NCBI GenBank assembly: GCA_041398965.1 | Contig: JAWKTT010000023.1 | Coordinates: 1 to 64,000, forward strand | Direction of reading: 5' to 3' | Length of the DNA: 64,000 nucleotides | Origin: JAWKTT01 sp041398965 | Lineage (GTDB): Bacteria > Planctomycetota > Planctomycetia > Planctomycetales > Planctomycetaceae | Shown: positions 32,754 through 38,791 of the stretch, one piece after another | Position numbering within the stretch: the stretch's first letter is position 1 | How the letters are laid out: each line of letters begins with the position of its first letter | Notes under the pieces: generated by a model | The model's input: the letters and a program-made list of their open reading frames with translations, nothing else | What the model was told of the DNA's origin: nothing | Databases searched by the model: none | Translations under genes and position numbers: made by a program

Positions 32754-33209
32754 GTGTACCTCAAGACGAACTCCAATCTGGACTTTGCAGAGATTGCCTC
32801 ACGGCTCGTTCCAGATGCGACACCCGATTCTCTCGAACACGACTCCGAAAACGTCTTTGAGTGGATGTGGTTGAACATCAATGACATCCCATTCGCATTG
32901 AACGTTTCTCGCGAACACGGATGGGCCGACATCGACGACGAAGTTGAATCCACCGTCTCGCTCGAAGAATTGAGAACACTCGTGAAACCAGGTGCCGTTT
33001 ACATGTCCGGTTGGGAGCGTTCGACAGATACTTACATCAATGAATTGCCGGAATGGTTGCCGCAGTTCGTGGCAAACCAGCTTCATGCCGATGTCTTTGT
33101 GTACAAAGGCCGTATCAATGTAGAAACTCCAGACGGGAAGCCGGTCTCCGTGGTCCGTCCGCGATCGGGAAACGCAAATAATCATGCGGTGAACGGGAGC
33201 CGCCGGTGA
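32754..33209 (+). CDS. Unknown protein in attC-flanked cassette
   Basis: About 151 residues from a GTG at 32754. The frame stays open upstream (LFAKAI then VYLKTNSNLDF), so the true start may be slightly earlier at a non-ATG codon. It contains an IASRLVPDATPDSL stretch, FEWMWLNINDIPFALNVSRE, and a C-terminal half with LPEWLPQFVANQLHADVFVYKG. No family recognised. The last eight codons, including the stop, are attC sequence. The left boundary of the cassette is not visible, and a matching leading GTTCACC was not found, so the cassette has lost its 5' end or was rearranged beside the large repeat. Confidence 0.6.
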   Translation: MYLKTNSNLDFAEIASRLVPDATPDSLEHDSENVFEWMWLNINDIPFALNVSREHGWADIDDEVESTVSLEELRTLVKPGAVYMSGWERSTDTYINELPEWLPQFVANQLHADVFVYKGRINVETPDGKPVSVVRPRSGNANNHAVNGSRR

Positions 33210-33266
33210 CGCGTGTTTTGAAATCATAGTTTTTCGGCGGCGGCCCCGTTACCGCTGTCGTTCGCC
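33188..33266 (+). other. attC site in integrase-less cluster (1)
   Basis: Bounded by GGTGAAC (33188-33194) and GTTCGCC (33260-33266), 79 bp. The arms GGAGCCGCCGGTGAC and GGCGGCGGCCCCGTTACC pair. The central block ACGCGTGTTTTGAAATCA is nearly that of attC 6294-6384 read on its own strand, which points to a common integrase. Confidence 0.88.
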
Positions 33267-33283
33267 AGGATAGTCCACTCGCC

Positions 33284-33610
33284 ATGCCAAACACCGCGAA
33301 GATCATCGGCGTTCACGAAATCGAAGCAGACGAAACTGTCTACCTGATCGAGATTGAGGTGACTGGTGACGCCGACCAGTTCGACTTCGGCGATCTGACG
33401 CAGGTAGATGCAAATGCCCCCCGCGACAATTGGCAGTCCGCCTATGACGAACGCGAAATTGATTCTCCGAAAGACGCGCGTCGATTTGCGTTCTTCTTTC
33501 ACTATCTGGATTTCCACTCGCCAGTGATCACATCTTTTGGCGAGATTCCAGTTCCGGGACCGACACCGATTCCGGAGCGATTGCGTAGAATCGAATACGA
33601 GGCTCCTTGA
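33284..33610 (+). CDS. Unknown small protein in attC-flanked cassette
   Basis: A 108-residue acidic protein with a beta-rich N-terminus (AKIIGVHEIEADETVYLIEIEV), a NWQSAYDE segment, RFAFFFHYLDFHSPVITSFG and a proline-rich tail. No family recognised. ATG 33284 lies 18 bases after the leading GTTCGCC core. The cassette's own attC begins about 65 bases after the stop, so this cassette has a longer untranslated tail than the others. Confidence 0.65.
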   Translation: MPNTAKIIGVHEIEADETVYLIEIEVTGDADQFDFGDLTQVDANAPRDNWQSAYDEREIDSPKDARRFAFFFHYLDFHSPVITSFGEIPVPGPTPIPERLRRIEYEAP

Positions 33611-33675
33611 CCAATGCCAGACGAGCCTTCCGGCAACTGAATGATGCCTGCAGTTTCCGAAAGAACCAAGATGTT

Positions 33676-33766
33676 GGCGAATCATCACATGCACGGGAGC
33701 GGCGGTGGCCAGCGGGTTTTTAGATCAACGTCAACTCCCGCCGCCCCGTGATGCGGGTCGTTCGCC
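33676..33766 (+). other. attC site in integrase-less cluster (2)
   Basis: The left core is GGCGAAT (33676-33682), one base off the GGCGAAC expected from its cassette's leading GTTCGCC. The right core is GTTCGCC (33760-33766); total 91 bp. The arms CACGGGAGCGGCGG and CCGCCGCCCCGTG pair. The mutated core may reduce recombination. Confidence 0.8.
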
Positions 33767-33777
33767 AGCAGCAATCG

Positions 33778-34458
33778 ATGCGAAACCTAATTGTAATCGT
33801 CGCCGCAATTGTAACCGGATGCTCTGGTGAGTCTGCACGTCCGCCAGTTCCGGAATCATCTGATGTAGCCACAGTCCCAATACCAAGTATCACGCAGCAA
33901 GACACGACCGACACTGCCATTACCAAGGAGTACCCAACAATGCGTGATGAACTGATTCAGTTTATCCAATCTCCCGATCGTGACTCGTATCTCGCGTTTC
34001 GCCGCAAGATCATCGAATCGAACTCCTACGAACCATATTCCGACGAGATCGATACAGCAGGTGAGCTTTACGAACAAGAAAAGATCGAAGAAGCACGGGA
34101 GACTCTCCAGAGCGCAATGCCAAACCTCATGCTAAGCCCGCGTGCGCATCAGTTACTGGGTTTCCTACACCACAAACTCGGCAATGAACAAGCCGCACAA
34201 ATGGAAATGATGATTGGGCACGCATGCACAGAAGGAATTCTCGCGTCTGGAGACGGATCTAAAGATCGACCATTCATAGTCAGTCGCACGTCAGACGAAC
34301 ACGACGTGATTGACCATCTCGGCAAGCAACTCAAACAGCAGTCGCTCAGCCACAGCGGCGACTCACATCTTGATTTAATTGAATGCACGGACGGTTCAGA
34401 ATACTGGTTCGACATTACGGACGCGTACAATCAGCTTTCAAAGTCCTTCGGAGAATAA
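33778..34458 (+). CDS. Putative lipoprotein (DUF4919-like) in attC-flanked cassette
   Basis: A 226-residue protein from ATG 33778. The N-terminus MRNLIVIVAAIVTGC is a lipoprotein signal with the lipobox VTGC, so it should be anchored to a membrane. After a linker rich in Pro, Thr and Asp comes a helical domain with paired repeats (AGELYEQEKIEEARETLQ and AHQLLGFLHHKLGNEQAAQ, TPR-like), then GILASGDGSKDRPFIVSRTSDEH and a C-terminal YWFDITDAYNQL. The SGDG-K motif followed by an FDI strand reminds me of DUF4919; this is not certain. Three bases separate its stop from the attC. A secreted cassette product suggests an envelope role. Confidence 0.7.
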   Translation: MRNLIVIVAAIVTGCSGESARPPVPESSDVATVPIPSITQQDTTDTAITKEYPTMRDELIQFIQSPDRDSYLAFRRKIIESNSYEPYSDEIDTAGELYEQEKIEEARETLQSAMPNLMLSPRAHQLLGFLHHKLGNEQAAQMEMMIGHACTEGILASGDGSKDRPFIVSRTSDEHDVIDHLGKQLKQQSLSHSGDSHLDLIECTDGSEYWFDITDAYNQLSKSFGE

Positions 34459-34461
34459 TCT

Positions 34462-34552
34462 GGCGAACAAACCGTTGGACGCGGAGCCGCCGTTCGCGTT
34501 GCTCCTGGAGACAATGTTGATTGGCGGCGGCCCGGTCACGCAATCGTTCGCC
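34462..34552 (+). other. attC site in integrase-less cluster (3)
   Basis: GGCGAAC (34462-34468) to GTTCGCC (34546-34552), 91 bp. The left core is the exact complement of this cassette's leading GTTCGCC at 33760. The arms GCGGAGCCGCCG and GGCGGCGGCCC pair. Confidence 0.9.
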
Positions 34553-34585
34553 GTCATCAATGCCAGCACCGCAAGGATCGTCACA

Positions 34586-34849
34586 ATGAAAGCCCTCCTG
34601 TCGACGACAGTCTCTGCGTTTGCATTCGCCACACTTGGTCTGATCGCCGCATTTGGCATTGCGATGTTCGCTCCGACGCCTCCGTCACAGCGGCCTGACT
34701 TCGAGCGAACAATGTTCATTGTTCTGCCCCTTGCCGGCTCTGCCATTGGCTGGTTCATTGCCTACCTGGCGACTCCTTTCGACAACGAACAATCGAAGCC
34801 TCCAACGGCTGTCCGAATTTCGAAAGATCAACAACACAATGCCGCCTGA
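34586..34849 (+). CDS. Small two-helix membrane protein in attC-flanked cassette
   Basis: An 87-residue protein with two hydrophobic helices (SAFAFATLGLIAAFGIAMF and TMFIVLPLAGSAIGWFIAYL) and a soluble tail of about 25 residues. ATG 34586 is 34 bases after the leading GTTCGCC core. Its own attC (expected core GGCGAAC) is not found downstream, so the cassette has lost its 3' end, probably when the direct repeat at 34994 arrived. It resembles the membrane protein of cassette 2 in size and layout but not clearly in sequence. Confidence 0.65.
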   Translation: MKALLSTTVSAFAFATLGLIAAFGIAMFAPTPPSQRPDFERTMFIVLPLAGSAIGWFIAYLATPFDNEQSKPPTAVRISKDQQHNAA

Positions 34850-34993
34850 ATCCATCACACGCGCCCGTGAGCAGGATGGCCATGGGATCATGACGTGCCC
34901 CACAAAAATGAATTCACAACGACTGTCAGGCGGAACAGAAAGCGTACACGTGAAGGCAACGACATGATATAAGCCGGTTGGCGGTCAGTCTCC

Positions 34994-35180
34994 GTAGGTC
35001 TGGCTCCTGTCTGCCTTCCTGTGCCTGGGTGTTTCGTCGCTCTGCGGCTGCGGAGACATGGGAGCGATCGGTCGTTCGACTTATCGCTTTTGACACTTTG
35101 TGTTCGACAGACAATCGGGCGTCTTGAAGCGAAATGCAGCCATTCCCCTTGCATGAAGGCTCGATTGCCACTAACAATCC
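34994..35180 (+). repeat. 187-bp direct repeat, copy 1 (left of TIR-SLOG gene)
   Basis: Runs from GTAGGTCTGGCTCCTG through TCTGCCTTCCTGTG, CGGTCGTTCGACTTATCGC and GAAATGCAGCCAT to AACAATCC. It matches 36563-36748 at about 90 per cent or more by eye, in the same orientation. No good open frame is shared by both copies, so it looks like a non-coding element. Confidence 0.9.
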
Positions 35181-35309
35181 CAAAAGGAAGTCAGGCAGGA
35201 GCCTGACCTACCTGAACTATGATGTGTCCATCACGAACCCTTCAAAGAAATACCGAAATCCAACACAAGGGACTCGCACCCCAAAACCTCACACCCCTGC
35301 CGGGCGTAC

Positions 35310-35388
35310 CGTGAACCAGAGCGGCGAATTCGGGGGAAATCTCAAGTCAACGCGTAACGTCGCCGCCCGGTTACGCTGGACGTTAGAT
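35310..35388 (+). other. attC site before the TIR-SLOG gene
   Basis: CGTGAAC (35310-35316) to GTTAGAT (35382-35388), 79 bp. Complementary arms include AGAGCGGCGA and TCGCCGCCC. GTTAGAT would be the leading edge of a cassette containing the TIR gene; the matching ATCTAAC core after that gene was not found. Confidence 0.75.
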
Positions 35389-35401
35389 TGCAGGAGCCAT
35401 G

Positions 35402-36409
35402 ATGGTCAGCGCTTTCCTGAGCCACTCAAGCGTCGACAAGCCGTTCGCACGAAGGCTGACTGGCGACCTTCGCGCGAATCGAATCGACGTTTGGCTCGAC
35501 GAAGAGCAAATCAGGCCGGGACAGTCGATTGTTGGGCGAATCAACGACGGTTTGGCAAAGAACGAATTCGTACTACTGGCCGTCTCGAAGAGCTTTCTCG
35601 CCTCCGAATGGGCTACTTGGGAAACCAATACGTCCGTTACAAGTTCAGTTAACAAAAAGTCTGCATCAGTCATTCCTCTTCTTATTGACGATGTCTGGGA
35701 TTCGGTTCCGCCGTTACTCGCCGACAAGCTCTATATTGACTTTCGCAGGCATGGAAACATCGTCGATTATCGCCACTCGCTCGGACAGTTGACGAGAGTG
35801 CTCACCGGCACTTCCACGCCCCCGAAACTCAACAAGCCCTATCCCACAGTAATGGTTACCGGTGGACGCGATCCCAGACACAACGCGATCGCTTTTGAGG
35901 CTGCTTATGAGTTCGGAAGGCTGATTGGTGGGCATGACTATCTCGCAATGTCGGGCACGGCGCTTGGCGTAGATGAACATTTCGCGCGAGGTGTGACTGA
36001 GTCACTCAATCACCGTTCTAAAGATCCGCGAAACTTTCTTACGTGCTATTACGGGCGAGGCCGCTCTGCAAATCATTCTTTCGGTACACAGATTGAGTCT
36101 GCCTACGCCAAGCGAGAAGAAGGTGTTCCGGAACTAATTACTGATGCGGATATTGTCGTCCTCTGTGGTGGGAGCAAGAATACGCAATACGCAGGTGTGC
36201 TCGCGATGCTCGAGAATAAAGTCGTCCTGCCCATGGCGGCCACTGAGGGGGCGGCTAAGGATGTTCACAATCTCATTCGGGGTCGTTTCGAAAAGACATT
36301 TGGCAGCACTATAGCGAAGGCGCAGTTCATGGCTCTGGCAAACACCAACGGTAGTTCAGCGGACTTTGCACAAACATGTTTCCTCCTTCTTCGAAGTTTT
36401 GTGTCGTAG
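35402..36409 (+). CDS. TIR-SLOG (STALD) two-domain protein, candidate defence effector
   Basis: A 335-residue protein. Residues about 1-135 form a TIR domain: VSAFLSHSSVDKPFARRLTGDL, RIDVWLDEEQIRPGQSI, LLAVSKSFLASEWATWE. The last Glu sits at the position of the NAD-cleaving glutamate. Residues about 150-335 form a SLOG (LOG/DprA-like Rossmann) domain: VMVTGGRDP, SGTALGVDEHFARGV, YYGRGRSANHSFG, and VVLCGGSKNT with VVLPMAATEGAAKDV. SLOG domains bind nucleotide signals; TIR-SLOG and SIR2-SLOG fusions (STALD, as in Thoeris ThsA) are associated with anti-phage defence. An AGGAG box five bases before ATG 35402 supports this start over ATG 35399. It lies just after an attC and between two direct repeats, with no partner gene. 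Confidence 0.9.
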   Translation: MVSAFLSHSSVDKPFARRLTGDLRANRIDVWLDEEQIRPGQSIVGRINDGLAKNEFVLLAVSKSFLASEWATWETNTSVTSSVNKKSASVIPLLIDDVWDSVPPLLADKLYIDFRRHGNIVDYRHSLGQLTRVLTGTSTPPKLNKPYPTVMVTGGRDPRHNAIAFEAAYEFGRLIGGHDYLAMSGTALGVDEHFARGVTESLNHRSKDPRNFLTCYYGRGRSANHSFGTQIESAYAKREEGVPELITDADIVVLCGGSKNTQYAGVLAMLENKVVLPMAATEGAAKDVHNLIRGRFEKTFGSTIAKAQFMALANTNGSSADFAQTCFLLLRSFVS

Positions 36410-36562
36410 ATCCTGGAAAACAGCCTAAATCGGTTAAGGGTTATCCTTGCGGATGACTCTCCCCACACCACCAGACATGAGGGTCCGTCAGTGTGCTTTC
36501 TTTGGGGGCGGTTTCGCGAGGGTGAGCAAGCTGGGCTCACAACGTCTGTAAGCTGAGTTCGA

Positions 36563-36748
36563 GTAGGTCTCGCTCTGTCTGCCTTCCTGTGTCTGGGTGT
36601 TTCGTCGCTCTGCGGTTGCGGAGACATGGGAGCGATCGGTCGTTCGACTTATCGCTTTTGACACTTTGTGTTCGACAGACAATCGGGCGTCTTGAAGCGA
36701 AATGCAGCCATCCCCCTTGCATGAAGGCTCGAGTGTCATCAACAATCC
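36563..36748 (+). repeat. 187-bp direct repeat, copy 2 (right of TIR-SLOG gene)
   Basis: Same orientation as 34994-35180, with scattered base changes such as CCTGTGTCTGG for CCTGTGCCTGG. Together the two copies bracket attC plus the TIR-SLOG gene in a 1.75-kb unit. Bases 36410-36562 between the gene and this repeat show nothing recognisable. Confidence 0.9.
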
Positions 36749-36753
36749 TTAGT

Positions 36754-36884
36754 AGCCTGTTGAACAACGTGCGGTAGACTTTCCAGTCTGACGTGGTGCC
36801 GCTTGGTGTCTCGAAAGAGAGGGTTCGAGATGCTCTTGTCAGATTGGAAAATCTGACCCACGGCCGTTTTCAACGGGTTGTTAG
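36754..36884 (-). repeat. Dispersed inverted-repeat element family 1, copy h
   Basis: AGCCTGTTGAACAACG, hairpin AGACTTTCCAGTCT, spacer GTGGTGCCGCTTGGTG, hairpin GTCAGATTGGAAAATCTGAC, and CGTTTTCAACGGGTTGTTAG at the right. It directly abuts the second direct repeat. Confidence 0.88.
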
Positions 36885-36961
36885 AGGAAGCCATCTATGA
36901 GCTTGACCTATATGAACTGCTATACGGATTCGCATTTTACAATTGAAAAGAGAGTAACGTG

Positions 36962-37198
36962 ATGCAAAGCACATTCGATCAATTCAAGTCTGCATTGACG
37001 GCTGGTTGTTCAGAGCAAGAGTTCCTGGCCATGAGATGCCCAATCTGTTCGTCGGGATTAGATTTGAGAGTCCATCCTGACGGCATGGTTTTTTTTGTCC
37101 GATGTCAAGTTAGTCGCTGTCACTTGAGCATGCACGGAGTATCCAAGACACCTCCGGAATGGTGGTCGGATCGCGTTGAATCACTGGGGTGGTATTAG
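36962..37198 (+). CDS. Small zinc-ribbon-like protein
   Basis: A 78-residue protein with CPIC near residue 25 and a second cysteine cluster (CQVSRC) near residue 48, consistent with one zinc site. The C-terminus SKTPPEWWSDRVESLGWY is rich in tryptophan. No family recognised. ATG 36962 overlaps the stop of a 21-codon frame (36897-36962, TGATG), so translation may be coupled to a leader peptide. It lies between the end of the accessory island and aroF. Confidence 0.55.
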   Translation: MQSTFDQFKSALTAGCSEQEFLAMRCPICSSGLDLRVHPDGMVFFVRCQVSRCHLSMHGVSKTPPEWWSDRVESLGWY

Positions 37199-37287
37199 TG
37201 TCGCCGATTAGATCGGCGGTTTGTCAGGCCTGTTAGTTGTCGCCGAAGGGGCCCTATGTTCTGTGTCCTATTTCCTAATTCCACGTA

Positions 37288-38304
37288 TTAATTCATCGTC
37301 ATTCCGACAGCGTCGGCGACTTTGCGGCAGAGGGTCATGGTTTCGGCGAAGGCTTCGGGAGTGAGGGTCTGGGCTCCGTCGCTGACGGCTTTTTTGGGAT
37401 CGGGATGGACTTCTAAGATCAGGCCGTCGGCTCCGGCGGCGATGGCGGCGGCGGACATGCGGGGGACAAGCGATGCGATCCCGGTGCCGTGGCTGGGGTC
37501 GATGACGACGGGGAGATATGTTCGTTGTTGCAGGTACGGGACCGTCGCCAGGGGGAGGGTGAAGCGGGTATGAGCTTCGAAGGTGCGGATGCCTCGTTCG
37601 CAGAGCATGACCTGTTGGTTTCCTCGGTCGAGGACGTACTCGGCTGCGAGGAGGAACTCTTCGATGGTCGCGGAGGGGCCACGTTTCAGGAGGACCGGTT
37701 TTCTTGTCTCACCGACGGCTGAGAGGAGGTAGTAGTTTTGCATGTTGCGGGCCCCGATCTGCAGGACGTCGGCATAGCTGGCGACCATGTCGACATGCTC
37801 GGGAGCCATCACTTCAGTAACGACGGCGAGGCCGGTTTCTTCGCGGGCGGCTGCGAGGAGTTTAAGACCCTCTTCCTTCATCCCTTGGAAGGCGTGCGGG
37901 CTGGTGCGAGGTTTGAAGGCTCCGCCACGCAGGGCAGTCGCTCCGGCGGCCTTGACCTGACGAGCCGCCAGGAGAATCTGCTCTTCCGACTCGACTGAGC
38001 AGGGCCCCGCGATGACGCCGACGTTGCCGCCACCGATAACGAGGTCGCGGACCCGGATGATGGTGGGGTCTGGTTTGGCTTCTCGACTGGCGACCTTGTA
38101 TGGGGTAAGGATGGGGACGACCTTATCGACTTCGTCGTAGGACTCGAGCGTTTCTCGGAAGCCTTCGCGTTTCTCACCGATGGCGGCGATGACGGTCCGT
38201 TCGGTCCCGACAATGATGTGCGACTTAAGTCCCAATTCTTCAATGCGCTGACGCATCTGCTCAATCGCCTGCTCGGAGGCCCCCTGCTTCATCACCACAA
38301 TCAT
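37288..38304 (-). CDS. aroF: 3-deoxy-7-phosphoheptulonate (DAHP) synthase, type I-beta
   Basis: First enzyme of the shikimate pathway, condensing phosphoenolpyruvate and erythrose 4-phosphate. From ATG 38304 the protein has 338 residues: a ferredoxin-like regulatory domain (about 1-75, MIVVMKQGASEQAIEQM) and a TIM barrel with VIAGPCSVES, GGAFKPRTSP, MQNYYLLSAVG, LLKRGPSATIEEFL and VIDPSHGTG. This N-terminal domain marks the beta subgroup, often feedback-sensitive. AGGAAGA seven bases before the ATG supports the start; the open frame continues 39 codons further up without a good signal. It diverges from the DUF1592 gene. Confidence 0.93.
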   Translation of the reverse strand: MIVVMKQGASEQAIEQMRQRIEELGLKSHIIVGTERTVIAAIGEKREGFRETLESYDEVDKVVPILTPYKVASREAKPDPTIIRVRDLVIGGGNVGVIAGPCSVESEEQILLAARQVKAAGATALRGGAFKPRTSPHAFQGMKEEGLKLLAAAREETGLAVVTEVMAPEHVDMVASYADVLQIGARNMQNYYLLSAVGETRKPVLLKRGPSATIEEFLLAAEYVLDRGNQQVMLCERGIRTFEAHTRFTLPLATVPYLQQRTYLPVVIDPSHGTGIASLVPRMSAAAIAAGADGLILEVHPDPKKAVSDGAQTLTPEAFAETMTLCRKVADAVGMTMN

Positions 38305-38422
38305 CGAAAGTCTTCCTGTATCATAAGATTTCAAGCCCGGACCCTCCCACGCCTGGGGAAGCGGTTGCCGAGCCTCATTATAGGCGAGCCGTCCGGCGGA
38401 TGTCACTGAGTCCAAGACCACT

Positions 38423-38480
38423 CAGACGAAGCCCCGACGATCTGGTGCCTGACAACCGTCGGAGTCTGGTGGTTCGTCTG
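38423..38480. repeat. Nested inverted repeat in the aroF upstream region
   Basis: CAGACGAA (38423-38430) pairs with TTCGTCTG (38473-38480), and inside it CCGACG (38434-38439) pairs with CGTCGG (38457-38462). It lies 119-176 bases upstream of aroF on the - strand. It could be a leader structure or an operator. The rest of the 38305-38791 gap shows nothing clear. Confidence 0.35.
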
Positions 38481-38791
38481 GATCCTTCTGACAGGTCAAA
38501 CTTTGTAGACTTTGGCGTCGGTTTGGGGGTATACTTGGGGAGACGGGAGGTTTGGCCAATGGGGTTGACGCTCGTCTGCACTGACGGATGGAGACTCCTG
38601 CCGGATCGTCCTTTGATCTCTTGGTCCCGACGGTTTGTGCTGACTGTGATGTCTGGAAGCAAATTGTGTTTTTGACGCTCGGGCCAAAGCGATTTCTCTC
38701 CTGAGATGACTCTTACTCTGACCGATTTGGATCGGTTGTGAGGAAGGGACGTCGGTGGGAACTATCTCCATCCCCGAACTCTCGATACCTC

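Noticed and set aside
36410..36562. Search for an attC closing the TIR-SLOG cassette
   Set aside because: The expected core ATCTAAC is absent and no paired GC-rich arms follow the stop, so I do not call an attC there.
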